A DNA stretch of 64,000 nucleotides from Nitrosovibrio sp. Nv4 (GCF_900215485.1 NZ_OCMZ01000001.1:1-64000), one strand, 5' to 3'. Positions 1 to 12,625 are shown, counted from the first letter of the stretch. Numbers and translations: made by a program. The notes: generated from the letters alone by a model not told the origin.

Positions 1-1374
1 GGCAAAGCTCTTGGCCATGACGCCATCGCCCTTGCCCTGGAGACCCGTGACAGGCCACGCAGTTCTCGGCGAAGTGGGCCGAGCCGTGGCAATGGAAATG
101 GTGTCAAACGGCACCGGGCGTCTTGCGGTAGGTCTCGGGATAGGCGTCCACCGCCAGCGGCGGCAGGCCTACGCCCGGCCACCAGCGCAAGCAGCACCGG
201 CAGGCCCGATGCGCCGCTTTTTGTCCCAGTGCTTGATGCGCCCGTAGGCGGTGGCGCCGATGGCGATGAACAGCAGCGCAAGACCGCTCCAGACGCGCGT
301 CATCACGGTGGGATCGCCCCAGGTGGCGGCCAGCGAGAAACGGAAGGGATAGGGCCAGTTCTGGATGATGGCGTGCTTGGCCGGGACGGTATTGGCCACC
401 ACCGTGGCCAGGAGCACGATGCCCAGCGCCAGCACGAATTCGAAGCTGACCCATTTGCGCAACCGCCGCCCGCCCGCCATGGCCAGGCTGGAATCGCGCT
501 GGGCGAAGAGCGGCAGCCAGGTGGAACGCGCGCGCGAGGCGATGACGAGCACCACCGCAAGCAGGCCGATCTTGGCGTCGAGCAGCCAGCCGTAGTTGGT
601 GGACACGAGCGCCCCATAGCTGCTGTCGACCATGCGGTAGGTAATGATGAGGCCGGTGGCCACCACATCAGCATGACCGGCAGGGCCATGGCGGAGAGCG
701 CTTCAAGGCCAGGGTGTCGGCCTGGATCGCGTCCTGGCGGGACTGGAACACGGCATGGATGCGCTCGAGGGCTTCGCTGTGGCGGTGGGGGCGTCCCGGG
801 GTCTGGCCTTGGCCGTGGGACTGGGGGGCAGGCTCTTCTTCGGTGCAGGCAAAACATACCACCAGGAAGGCCGGCAATGCGCCAAACCAGACGCTGGCCA
901 TGATGATATGCAGGGCGTAGGGCAGGATCGATATCACCGACAGGTCTTCAGCCGCGGCGTGACTCGCGAGCGAACCGACGGTCAAGGTCATGGCGGCTAC
1001 GGTGGCGCACAATACATATTGCCAGCGCGCCGGGGCGGAGAAGCGGATATAGAGGGCAATGGCTGCGACCAGGACGGCGCAGGCGGCGCGTCCCACCCAT
1101 ATCTGCCCCATGCGGGTATTCTGCATGAGGGCAAGCCAGGCCTGCGGCCGCCAGGCGTTCTCGTCCACGCCCGTGGCCTGCGCGGTGGTGGTGGCGAGTA
1201 TGCCCAGCAAGCCGGTGAGGAGGATCAGTGCAAGCCAGGGCAGCGCCCGCTCCAGACGGGTCACCCAGGGGAGTGGATGGAGCCGGCAATCGCCAGGAAC
1301 ACGCAACCGCCGACCAGGATCATGTTGGACGCAAGCTGTAACCAGCGCAGGAGCGTCGCGATGACCTCGATCAT
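1..1374 (-). pseudogene. copD: copD, copper resistance D family membrane protein; frame-broken and cut by the window edge
   Basis: Multi-pass inner-membrane protein of the CopD family, thought to work with CopC in copper handling beside ammonia monooxygenase. The start is ATG at 1374, overlapping the copC stop in an ATGA. The first 36 codons are in one frame; near 1270 (a C run) the reading moves to a second frame, which carries most membrane helices to about 700. Coherent CopD sequence then needs frame changes near 700, 666, 206, 175, 117, 88 and 45, mostly in short G or C runs. Joined across them the protein reads smoothly into a C-terminal tail with a CxxCH haem motif (CVACH, 47-61). I infer a real CopD with sequence errors or recent indels; the end lies outside the window. 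Every other housekeeping gene here is intact. Confidence 0.8.
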
Positions 1375-1781
1375 TTTGCCGCTGCTTTGCTCTTTACCGT
1401 GAAGTCGTAGGACGAGTCAACCACGTGGCCGTCCACCGACAGCACCCGGAATTTGACCGTGTACTTGCCAGGTTCCAGTTCCGGCAAGGACAGCACGATG
1501 GCCTTGGGGTCGTCAGTTGCAATATGGGGCTTGGCTTCGGTAACCGGCGCCTTGGCCGGATCGAGTACGGCCAGCGAAGCATAGTCCTTCTCGACTTCTT
1601 CGTTGAACCACAGCCGCACTTGCGCAGGCGTCTGGGTGAGTTGCGCCCGGCGCGCCGGTTCCGCCTTCACCAGCATGGCGTGCGCGAGCGCGGGGGTGCT
1701 GTGCAGGCCGGCCGCAGCCGCCATGATCAGGATACTGCCCGCCATGACCCGCTTTGCGGCGGAAACCATCGATGCTTGCAT
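1371..1781 (-). CDS. copC: CopC, periplasmic copper-binding protein
   Basis: Small periplasmic copper carrier of the CopC family, 136 aa. An N-terminal signal peptide (about residues 1-33, ending ALA) exposes a mature N-terminus AHAMLVKAEPA, whose first His is the usual Cu(II) ligand, and a DGH motif lies near the C-terminus. The start at 1781 is chosen because AAGGAG lies six bases upstream; an in-frame ATG at 1799 would put that ribosome site inside the gene. It overlaps copD by four bases (ATGA), so the two are probably translationally coupled. It follows amoD after a gap of about 147 bases. In ammonia oxidisers copCD linked to amo is thought to serve copper supply to the oxidase. Confidence 0.9.
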   Translation of the reverse strand: MQASMVSAAKRVMAGSILIMAAAAGLHSTPALAHAMLVKAEPARRAQLTQTPAQVRLWFNEEVEKDYASLAVLDPAKAPVTEAKPHIATDDPKAIVLSLPELEPGKYTVKFRVLSVDGHVVDSSYDFTVKSKAAAK

Positions 1782-1928
1782 TTTATTCTCCTTTTTCATG
1801 ACTGCGCCGCCGCAGGGAGCGTTATTCCCGGCCGGCACAGGTTATTTCATTGGACTCTATTGCTGCCGTATGGTTCAGGCATCGCCCCGGCGGCAGCCAC
1901 CGCCGGCCGGGATGACTTCAGGTGGCGT

Positions 1929-2516
1929 TCAGGTCGCGCCCACTTTCTCGGATTTGCGCCCGCGCAGGAAGAATACCAGGGCGCCCACCACGATCGCGGC
2001 CAGGGCGACCAGCAGGTAGGGCGAGGTGCCTTTGGGTTCGCCTACCGAGAAGGGAAAGCGCGAAACATACTTCTCTTTGTCGGTTACGGTCACCAGCCCC
2101 ACGAACTTGCCCGGCTCGGCAAACTGGTATTCAAAGTTGATGGAGCCGTTGGGGTAGACCTTGGCCGGGATATGCAGGATGGTGATTTCCTCCAGGTTCG
2201 CTTCGTTGCCGGCCTGATCCCCTGCGCCGGTATCGCGGATGATGCGCACTTCGGTGGGCAGGGGGCGCAGCGCTTCTTCGATGTAGTCGAGTGCGACCAC
2301 GGTGCGGCCGGTGGCCGGGATGTCTTCGCAGAATTCCTTTTCCTGGGTGCTGTCCGGCTGGTAGCCGGTGAAGTGCATGGTGTAGGGCCCGATCGTGAGT
2401 TTGCATACGTCATCGGCCAGGGATAAGCCGCCATGGGCCTGTACCTGCGCGGAGAAGGGAATGCCGATGGCAAGCATCAGGCCGATGAGGGCAGGTTTGA
2501 GAGATTGTAAGGACAT
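1929..2516 (-). CDS. amoD: AmoD (orf5), amo-linked membrane-anchored periplasmic protein
   Basis: Protein found with amoCAB in ammonia oxidisers and related to PmoD of methanotrophs; its exact function is not established, and a copper-linked role is proposed. The 195 aa product has a signal peptide (MSLQSLKP to VQA), a mature N-terminus beginning HGG, conserved Cys in DVCKL and FCEDIP, and one C-terminal membrane helix (about residues 165-185) followed by a basic tail, so the body is periplasmic. ATG at 2516 is preferred over GTG at 2528 because AGGTGA lies eight bases before it. Its fold and motifs match the upstream amoE product, suggesting the two are ancient duplicates. Confidence 0.87.
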   Translation of the reverse strand: MSLQSLKPALIGLMLAIGIPFSAQVQAHGGLSLADDVCKLTIGPYTMHFTGYQPDSTQEKEFCEDIPATGRTVVALDYIEEALRPLPTEVRIIRDTGAGDQAGNEANLEEITILHIPAKVYPNGSINFEYQFAEPGKFVGLVTVTDKEKYVSRFPFSVGEPKGTSPYLLVALAAIVVGALVFFLRGRKSEKVGAT

Positions 2517-2635
2517 TATCAATATCACCTATAAGAAATGATGAGTCGTCGATCCGCCAGGCGGATCCGGTAGCTGCCTGTGCGCGCTTTTTTTTCGCCC
2601 GCCCGGGTTGGCCCGGCTGACCCGGGTAGCCGGGC

Positions 2636-3247
2636 CTACTGGCGGCGCGAGGCGCGCCAGCGCTCCATGCGCTTGGATTTCATGAGCTTGTATCCCAACA
2701 GGGTCAGCAGCAGCAGGCCGATCAGGGGGCCTACCGCGGTGCGAAAGATGTTCGCGTAGTTGATCATCTGTACCCGCAGGGGATACTGGTAGCGCAGCGG
2801 GGGCAGCCCTTCGGCGGTAATGATGACAGTATACAGCCCCTGGTCCAGGCTGGTCTCGCCCTTGATGACGCCATCGGGATGGTAGCTCGGACGCAGGTAG
2901 CTCACGGTCTCGTCTTCGGTTTCACTGGTGCCCCGTACCACGCGCATGCCGATGGGCATGCCGCGCAGGGCTTCGTCGACGAGGTCGACCACCAGGTAGG
3001 TGTCGCCTCCCTTGGGGATTTCGCTGCAGTATTGGGCGCTCGGCTCATGTTGCGGCTGGTAGGCGCTGAAATGCACCATGTTCTCGCCGATGCGGCGCAC
3101 GCAGCTGTCTTCTTCCAGCGATTCCTTGCCGTGTGCCGTCACTGCCCCGGCGTAGAGCGCCGTTATCAGGAGGAGGGCGGCAATACTTGCCTGATTGAGT
3201 CGCCTGACCAGGAACAGGTCCTTGTCTTGCCTATTCACGATGTTCAC
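2636..3247 (-). CDS. amoE: AmoE (orf4), amo-linked membrane-anchored periplasmic protein
   Basis: Second accessory protein of the amo cluster, 203 aa and clearly similar to AmoD: a signal peptide ending VTA, then HGKESLEED, Cys in DSCVRR and YCSEIP, a YQP motif, and a single C-terminal helix (about residues 165-187) with a strongly basic tail (KSKRMERWRASRRQ). Function unknown; copper delivery or complex stability is an inference from context and the PmoD relationship. The start is uncertain: GTG at 3247 and GTG at 3238 are both possible and neither has a good ribosome site. The gene is separated from amoB by a strong terminator, so its expression probably depends on read-through or its own promoter. 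Confidence 0.83.
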   Translation of the reverse strand: MNIVNRQDKDLFLVRRLNQASIAALLLITALYAGAVTAHGKESLEEDSCVRRIGENMVHFSAYQPQHEPSAQYCSEIPKGGDTYLVVDLVDEALRGMPIGMRVVRGTSETEDETVSYLRPSYHPDGVIKGETSLDQGLYTVIITAEGLPPLRYQYPLRVQMINYANIFRTAVGPLIGLLLLTLLGYKLMKSKRMERWRASRRQ

Positions 3248-3316
3248 TGAGTATTACGTTGTGTCCTGTCCGCGCCCGGTGCTGCGGGCGGAATGAGTGC
3301 CGGTTTGACTTGCGTT

Positions 3317-3365
3317 AAAAAAACACCGATCCACCTTTCCGTCTGGGACGGTGGCGGACCGGTGT
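3317..3365 (-). terminator. Rho-independent terminator after amoB
   Basis: Read on the minus strand, ACACCGGTCCGCCACC (3365-3350) pairs with GGTGGATCGGTGT (3335-3323), followed by seven T (3323-3317). It sits between amoB and amoE, so it should end most amoCAB transcripts and let only a fraction continue into amoE-amoD-copCD. Confidence 0.85.
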
Positions 3366-3420
3366 CATGCCTTTGACAAGCCGCCCGGTGTTCGTCGAAC
3401 CCGGGCAGCGTCTCTTTTGC

Positions 3421-6936
<3,516 letters not shown>

Positions 6937-6990
6937 CTATCCTGCTACCGCGGTTGCTGCCAAGTTTCCTGTTTCCTTTGTGCTGCCGAG

Positions 6991-7017
6991 TTGTTTCCAA
7001 TTGTTTCAAGTTGTTTC
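6991..7017. repeat. Three TTGTTTC units at exact 10-base spacing
   Basis: TTGTTTC begins at 6991, 7001 and 7011 (GAAACAA in the amoC direction), so all copies face the same side of the helix. It lies about 220-245 bases upstream of the amoC start and directly abuts the next repeat pair. Possible activator or DNA-bending site; this is inferred from spacing only. Confidence 0.8.
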
Positions 7018-7019
7018 TG

Positions 7020-7052
7020 CAATATTGGTACTATCAGTAACAATATTGGTAC
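7020..7052. repeat. Two CAATATTGGTAC units 21 bases apart
   Basis: The identical 12-mer occurs at 7020-7031 and 7041-7052, two helical turns apart, and is followed by the near-palindrome TTGGTACCACCAA. Direct repeats at this spacing are typical of tandem binding sites for a regulator. No specific regulator is recognised. Confidence 0.8.
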
Positions 7053-7099
7053 CACCAATTTTGTTGCTACCAGTACTTTACATACCCACAACTCCGTAA

Positions 7100-7128
7100 A
7101 GACTATCCCCGAAGATTCTACAAGTCAA
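7100..7128 (-). promoter_or_regulatory. Possible sigma70 promoter toward amoC
   Basis: On the minus strand TTGACT (7128-7123) is followed after 17 bases by TAGTCT (7105-7100). The -35 is good, the -10 weak. It lies upstream of the repeat cluster and about 330 bases from the amoC start; other promoters closer to the gene are possible. Confidence 0.3.
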
Positions 7129-7408
7129 GCAGTTTGTCGGGTAACAGGCTCGGCAATTTCTTCGCCAGGCCTACCTCTCTCGATGCCATTGAAAACCTCG
7201 GTCTTTTGCGGACGATGTAAAGAAAATGCAGTTTGAATTTTCATTCACTATCCTTTAAAAACTGCGCAGGCAATTAATGGGCTGAACTCCATTTATGACT
7301 GTGCATTAATTCCCCCATAAGCATATCTCATGCCAGTTTTTTATAGCCCTGGCGAATCAGTACCTTGCGCCTACCCGGCTATTTCCGTGCAAATGATATG
7401 TAAGAAAA

Positions 7409-7430
7409 CCTGACAACTCAGGGTTATAAT
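7409..7430 (+). promoter_or_regulatory. Possible priA promoter element with palindrome
   Basis: A perfect TATAAT (7425-7430) is preceded immediately by the inverted repeat CCTGA-CAAC-TCAGG (7409-7422). No good -35 is seen at 16-18 bases. The palindrome would lie between -35 and -10, a usual operator position. It is about 320 bases from priA. Confidence 0.3.
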
Positions 7431-7750
7431 CTGGCAGACGGATGAGCTTGCAAATGCCGATATTATTTCTTGATGAGAATGTCCTCGTCTATCCGCGGAT
7501 TGTTCCACCTGCAGTTCTTGCATCTGTATTCGGGCACGCGCGCAACGATACAATTATTCCTGCATTTCCATGGAAGCGTGGAAAAATTCTTGGATAAGGG
7601 ATTACACGGCAATCCACGCCAATCATTGACCTTACGAAAAATAAGTCGCGCCTGATTGCACAGTCGTTTAGCTTGCCGCTTTCCAACAAGTGAAAGCTGC
7701 AGTTCTTCCCACTTCTATTTCCGCTAATCCGCCTTTAACCCCTTCCCTGC

Positions 7751-9955
7751 ATGCCCATCATACGCGTCGCGCTCGATATTCCGCTGAATATTTTGTTCGA
7801 TTACCTTGCATCCGATATTGAGGTAACGGAGCAGGATATCGGCGTTCGTGCGCTCGTCCCGTTTGGGAAAAATATGATGACGGGGGTAATTATGGAAGTG
7901 ACTACTCACTCTTCCGTCTCGTCTTCGAAACTCAAGCGCGTGGTCCATATATTTCGGGACGTCCCGCCGCTGCCTCAGGCAGTGCTTGACCTATTTCGTT
8001 TCTGCAGTGAGTACTACCATCATCCCCTGGGGGAGGTGGTGATGAATGGACTGCCCAACAGGCTGCGCAGCAGTAAACCCTTTGTGCAAAACGTTCCCGC
8101 TATTTCTCGATACTGCCTCACCACCACAGGACGCGCAGCTGACATATCGGCTGTTCCCGCCCGCCAGATCGTCAAACACAGGCTTTTGGCGAGGCTGAGA
8201 GAGTCCGGCGCAACAATAAGTATTAGCGAGGCAAAACAACTGTCACCGCGGGCGCCCAGGGCCCTGAGAGAATTGGTAACACTACGATGGGTTGAAGAGA
8301 CATCTGCTGCTCCACCCTCCACTCCAGCTTCCAGCGGGAAAATATTGCCGGCCCCGGTCCTTACTACGGCACAGGAAAATGCCTTCAACGCGATTGCCCC
8401 CAGAATAAATGAGTTCAATACCTGGCTATTGCACGGGGTTACGGGCAGCGGAAAAACCGAGGTATATCTCCGGCTGATTTCGCTGCTGTTGGGGCAAGCG
8501 CGGCAAACGCTCGTGCTGGTCCCCGAAATCAACCTGACACCGCAGCTGGAAGCAATCTTCCGTGCACGCTTCCCTGCCCTGAGACTGATAAGCCTCCATA
8601 GCGGACTCAATCCCTCCGAGCGCGTGGCGGGCTGGCTGCAAGCGCAACAGGGCGAAGCCGAAATAATCCTCGGCACTCGCCTCGCCATATTCACCCCGCT
8701 GCCAAGACTTGGACTGATAATTGTGGATGAGGAGCAGGACGCCTCGTTCAAACAACAGGATGGCTTGCGCTATTCGGCGCGAGATGTAGCCATCTTTCGC
8801 GCCAAGCAAGCAGATGTGCCAGTGATACTGGGCTCCGCCACACCCTCCCTTGAGAGTTATTACAATGCGACCACCGGCCGCTATCTCAGGCTGCGGCTGC
8901 CGTCCCGCGCGGTCGAGAACGCCACTCTGCCCATAGTGCGCTGTATCGATACCCGTACCGCGAAGACTAAAGAAAGTTTTTCTGCGCCCATGATTGCCGC
9001 GCTGGAGAAATGTCTTGCGTTAAATCAGCAAAGCCTGGTTTTCATAAATCGCCGGGGTTATGCACCTGCATTACTTTGCAGGTCATGCGGTTGGGCAGCG
9101 GCCTGTCACCGCTGCGCCAGTCGCTTGGTGGTACACCTGCGCGATAAAAAACTTCGCTGCCACCATTGTGGTCATCAGGAACGGTTTCCCCATGTCTGCC
9201 CCGAATGCGGGGATCAGGATATCGCCCCTTTCGGTCACGGCACGCAGCGGGTAGAGGCTGCGTTGGCACATCATTTCCCCGTTGCGCGAATCATGCGTAT
9301 AGATCGTGACAGTACGAATCGGAAAGGCGCCTGGCCACAAATGTTGAGAGACATTCAGGAACAACGCATAGACATTCTGGTTGGAACTCAAATTCTCGCG
9401 AAAGGGCATGACTTTCCAAATCTGTCTCTGGTGAGCATTCTGAACTCGGACGCTTCCCTGTTCAGTACGGATTTTCGCGCATCGGAGCGGTTGTTTGCGC
9501 AACTCATGCAAGTTGCAGGTCGCGCAGGACGCGCGGGTATTCCGGGAGAAGTGCTGATTCAAACCGAGTTCCCCGATCATCCTCTTTACCACGCCTTGCG
9601 GCGGCACGATTACGACTTGCTGGCGCAGACATTGCTGGAGGAAAGAAGGACCGCAGGGTTCCCACCGTTCGTTTATCAGGTTCTATTGCATGCGGAAGCG
9701 CCCAGGATCGATACCGCGCTCAGTTTTCTCGCGAGCGCGGCGGCAGTAGCGCAGGCGCCGAAGCAGATCGAAGTATTCGATCCGGTTCCAGCACAAATGG
9801 CACGGCTAAAGGGAATGGAACGGGCATATCTGCTGGTACAATCCCGCTCGCGCCGCAAGTTACAGGAATTCCTGGCCGCTTGGCGCGCAAAGCTGGACAC
9901 ACTTTCCAACCGCAAAGTGCGTTGGACACTGGACGTGGATCCACAGGATTTCTGA
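7751..9955 (+). CDS. priA: Primosomal protein N' (replication restart helicase PriA)
   Basis: 3'-5' DNA helicase that recognises stalled forks and reloads the replisome, 734 aa, the usual family length. An N-terminal 3'-DNA-binding domain is followed by Walker A GVTGSGKTEVY (about residues 226-236), a DEEQD Walker B (about 325) and an eight-Cys zinc region (about 445-490: CRSCGW, CHRC, CHHC, CPEC). Helicase motif V-like GTQILAKGHDFPNLS follows near 545. The gene is preceded by the long amoC upstream region and transcribed away from it. It ends 254 bases before argH; that gap holds nothing recognised. Confidence 0.96.
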   Translation: MPIIRVALDIPLNILFDYLASDIEVTEQDIGVRALVPFGKNMMTGVIMEVTTHSSVSSSKLKRVVHIFRDVPPLPQAVLDLFRFCSEYYHHPLGEVVMNGLPNRLRSSKPFVQNVPAISRYCLTTTGRAADISAVPARQIVKHRLLARLRESGATISISEAKQLSPRAPRALRELVTLRWVEETSAAPPSTPASSGKILPAPVLTTAQENAFNAIAPRINEFNTWLLHGVTGSGKTEVYLRLISLLLGQARQTLVLVPEINLTPQLEAIFRARFPALRLISLHSGLNPSERVAGWLQAQQGEAEIILGTRLAIFTPLPRLGLIIVDEEQDASFKQQDGLRYSARDVAIFRAKQADVPVILGSATPSLESYYNATTGRYLRLRLPSRAVENATLPIVRCIDTRTAKTKESFSAPMIAALEKCLALNQQSLVFINRRGYAPALLCRSCGWAAACHRCASRLVVHLRDKKLRCHHCGHQERFPHVCPECGDQDIAPFGHGTQRVEAALAHHFPVARIMRIDRDSTNRKGAWPQMLRDIQEQRIDILVGTQILAKGHDFPNLSLVSILNSDASLFSTDFRASERLFAQLMQVAGRAGRAGIPGEVLIQTEFPDHPLYHALRRHDYDLLAQTLLEERRTAGFPPFVYQVLLHAEAPRIDTALSFLASAAAVAQAPKQIEVFDPVPAQMARLKGMERAYLLVQSRSRRKLQEFLAAWRAKLDTLSNRKVRWTLDVDPQDF

Positions 9956-10209
9956 GCTTGAAGAGTATTTTACCGGCCGCCGCGGAAACCCTTCCGTTAG
10001 TCCTTCAGGCTTGACGAGGATATCCGGGATCGGGAGGGTTGGCCGGCCCGACGCGTTCGCAGCCATTGGGCGAAGAGCGCTGAGGCGGGTGTTTTGATTT
10101 ATACTCATTATTTTCACGGGCATGACGGAAAGAATGCGGCAACAAGCGCTGCAAGAGAGCGGCGTGAAAAGCTGTATCACTTCCATGCCAACGAGACTGA
10201 CAATACATC

Positions 10210-11643
10210 ATGGCAGCTTCAAAAAAGACCGTAGCACCGGTTGAAAGCACAACCACCTGGTCGGGACGCTTTGACGAACCGGTCTCGGAACTGGTGCAGC
10301 GGTATACCGCGTCAGTGGATTTCGATTGGCGGCTGGCGGACTATGATATCAAGGGCTCGCTCGCCCACGCGCGCATGCTCGCAGCCAGAGGCATCATTGG
10401 TTCGGATGACCTGGCTGCAATCGAACTGGGCATGGGCCGGATTCAGGAGGAAATCTACAGTGGCGAGTTTGTCTGGCGGCTGGAACTGGAAGACGTGCAC
10501 CTCAATATCGAGAGGCGCCTCACAACCCTGATCGGCGATGCTGGGAAAAGACTGCACACGGCACGATCACGCAACGATCAGGTCGCCACCGACGTACGGC
10601 TCTACTTGCGTGCCTCGATCGACAATATTGTCGGCCTCATCCACGCAATGCAGTACGCGCTGCTCGATCTGGCGGAAAAACACGTGGACACCGTGATGCC
10701 CGGTTTCACTCATTTGCAGGTAGCGCAGCCGGTGGTCTTCGGTCACCATCTCATGGCGTATTTCGAAATGCTGAAACGCGATGCCGAGCGCCTGTCCGAC
10801 TGCAGAAAGCGCGTGAATAAACTGCCGCTGGGTGCCGCGGCGCTGGCAGGAACCAGCTATCCTATCGATCGTACGATGGTGGCGCGAGAACTGGGTTTTG
10901 ACGGCATTTGTGAAAACTCGCTGGATGCGGTTTCCGATCGGGATTTCGCGATCGAATTCTGTGCCGCTGCCGCCCTGATCATGACACATCTGTCGCGATT
11001 ATCGGAAGAACTGATCCTATGGATGAGCCCCTCCTTCGGCTTCATCGATCTTGCAGACAGATTCTGTACCGGTTCGTCCATCATGCCTCAAAAGAAGAAT
11101 CCCGATGTGCCCGAACTGGTTCGCGGCAAGACCGGGCGTGTCAATGGACATCTGGTAGCCCTGCTTACGCTGATGAAGGCTCAGCCGCTTGCGTACAACA
11201 AAGATAATCAGGAGGACAAGGAGCCGCTGTTCGACACGGTGGACACCCTGACCGACACACTGCGTATCTATGCTGATATGCTGACCGGTATCCGTGTCAA
11301 TGAGGGGGCGATGCGGAACGCCGCAATGCGCGGTTATGCAACTGCCACGGATCTGGCCGATTATCTGACAAAAAAAGGCCTTCCTTTTCGTGAATCTCAC
11401 GAAGCTGTGGCGCAAGCGGTGCGCTTTGCCGAAAAGAATAGACGGGACCTGAGCGCGCTTACCCTGCCGGAGCTGCAACAATTCTCTCCGCTGATTGCCG
11501 ACGATATCTTCGCGATGCTGACGCTGGATGGTTCGATAAATAGCCGAAACCACGCCGGCGGTACGGCGTCGCCACAGGTGAACGCGGCCATCGGGCGCGC
11601 CAGGGAATGGCTATCCTCAAGCAGCAAGCCGACGGTCCGGTAA
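10210..11643 (+). CDS. argH: Argininosuccinate lyase
   Basis: Last step of arginine synthesis: argininosuccinate to arginine plus fumarate; soluble homotetramer of the fumarase/aspartase superfamily. The 477 aa product carries the superfamily signature [12 protein letters not shown] (about residues 288-299, catalytic Ser on the mobile loop) and the conserved [13 protein letters not shown] block near residue 116. The N-terminus is about 15 residues longer than in many relatives ([21 protein letters not shown]); WSGRF is where family similarity begins. The ribosome site is weak. The kinase-like gene starts 12 bases after the stop, so they are probably cotranscribed. Confidence 0.96.
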   Translation: MAASKKTVAPVESTTTWSGRFDEPVSELVQRYTASVDFDWRLADYDIKGSLAHARMLAARGIIGSDDLAAIELGMGRIQEEIYSGEFVWRLELEDVHLNIERRLTTLIGDAGKRLHTARSRNDQVATDVRLYLRASIDNIVGLIHAMQYALLDLAEKHVDTVMPGFTHLQVAQPVVFGHHLMAYFEMLKRDAERLSDCRKRVNKLPLGAAALAGTSYPIDRTMVARELGFDGICENSLDAVSDRDFAIEFCAAAALIMTHLSRLSEELILWMSPSFGFIDLADRFCTGSSIMPQKKNPDVPELVRGKTGRVNGHLVALLTLMKAQPLAYNKDNQEDKEPLFDTVDTLTDTLRIYADMLTGIRVNEGAMRNAAMRGYATATDLADYLTKKGLPFRESHEAVAQAVRFAEKNRRDLSALTLPELQQFSPLIADDIFAMLTLDGSINSRNHAGGTASPQVNAAIGRAREWLSSSSKPTVR

Positions 11644-11655
11644 GCTTCTCCGCTT

Positions 11656-12549
11656 ATGTTGCCCTGGACCGAAATCGGCGCGCAAATCACCAGTTCCACC
11701 GGCATCCCGTTCGCCGTAGGCAAAATTTCGTCCGTCGGCGGCGGCTGCATTAATCAGGCGTATCGTATCGAGGACAACGGCCGGCGATTTTTTGTCAAGC
11801 TGAACAATGCGGACTGCCTTTCGATGTTCGAAGCCGAAGCGGCAGGTCTTCAGGAAATCCACAGCTCCCGCACCCTCCGGGTACCTGTGCCGGTGTGCTG
11901 GGGAAAAAACAGTTCTACGGCTTGGCTGGTGCTGGAATATCTGGAGATAGGCAAGGGTTCACGCAGTAGTGCGGCGACGCTGGGATCAGGACTTGCCGCA
12001 ATGCATCATTTCTCTTCGGAAAAATACGGATGGACGCGAGACAACACGATCGGCGCGACGCCGCAAATTAACATATCTTCGTCCAACTGGATTGAATTCT
12101 GGCGTAAATACCGTTTAGGCTATCAATTGCGATTAGCTGCGGTGAATGGGCACTCGGGGCACTCGGGACGATTGCAGACACAAGGCGAACGGCTGATGGA
12201 GCAACTGGATTGCTTTTTTCCAGGGTCACAGCCGGTTGCGTCGCTATTGCACGGCGATTTATGGAGCGGCAATTACAGTTTTGATGAGGCAGCCCAACCG
12301 GTAGTATTCGATCCGGCCGTATATTACGGCGATCGCGAAACGGATGTTGCCATGACCGAACTTTTCGGCGGGTTTCCCGATGTTTTTTATGCAGCTTATC
12401 GAGACGCCTACCCGCTCGATCCGGGCTATGCCACGCGTAAAACGCTATACAACCTCTATCACATACTGAACCACCTCAACCTTTTTGGCGCCGGCTATCT
12501 GCGTCAGGCGGAGCAAATGATCGATAGGTTGCTTGCGGAGGTCAGCTAA
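11656..12549 (+). CDS. Fructosamine kinase family protein
   Basis: Member of the fructosamine-3-kinase (Fn3K/YniA) family, 297 aa, the usual length. These small kinases phosphorylate sugar adducts on protein amines so that they fall off (deglycation); substrate of the bacterial member is inferred from the family. Seen: a nucleotide-loop region SVGGGCINQAYRI (about residues 25-37), a VKLN lysine, catalytic LLHGDLWSGN (about 198-207) and metal-binding FDPAVYYGDRETD (about 218-230). A 9-base microduplication encodes GHSGHSG near residue 164. It follows argH after 12 bases and converges on prfC. Confidence 0.9.
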   Translation: MLPWTEIGAQITSSTGIPFAVGKISSVGGGCINQAYRIEDNGRRFFVKLNNADCLSMFEAEAAGLQEIHSSRTLRVPVPVCWGKNSSTAWLVLEYLEIGKGSRSSAATLGSGLAAMHHFSSEKYGWTRDNTIGATPQINISSSNWIEFWRKYRLGYQLRLAAVNGHSGHSGRLQTQGERLMEQLDCFFPGSQPVASLLHGDLWSGNYSFDEAAQPVVFDPAVYYGDRETDVAMTELFGGFPDVFYAAYRDAYPLDPGYATRKTLYNLYHILNHLNLFGAGYLRQAEQMIDRLLAEVS

Positions 12550-12576
12550 GGAAATCTTGCACGGATTCTTGTGCAT

Positions 12577-12625
12577 GCCCACCTAGCAGGTAGGGCGTAA
12601 TAAGCGCAGCGCATGGCGTCGTATG
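12577..12625. repeat. Hairpin plus REP-like palindrome between the kinase gene and prfC
   Basis: GCCCACCT-AGC-AGGT-A-GGGC (12577-12596) forms a short hairpin that runs into GGCGTAATAAGCGCAGCGCAT (from about 12594). The latter resembles the dispersed REP-like repeat of the form GGCGCAATAAGCGCAGCGCATTGCGCC seen in many proteobacteria. It sits between two convergent genes, a usual REP position, and may serve as a bidirectional end. The copy is degenerate. Confidence 0.45.

Noticed and set aside
104-454. Minus-strand 116-codon frame in the copD region
   Set aside because: Mostly the wrong frame across copD; only its end coincides with true CopD reading after a frame break.
1425-2426. 333-codon plus-strand open frame opposite copC and amoD
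   Set aside because: Shadow of GC-rich genes on the other strand; no ribosome site and no recognisable product.
7371-7689. Short minus-strand open frames between amoC and priA
   Set aside because: No ribosome sites, no family resemblance, and the region behaves as promoter DNA.
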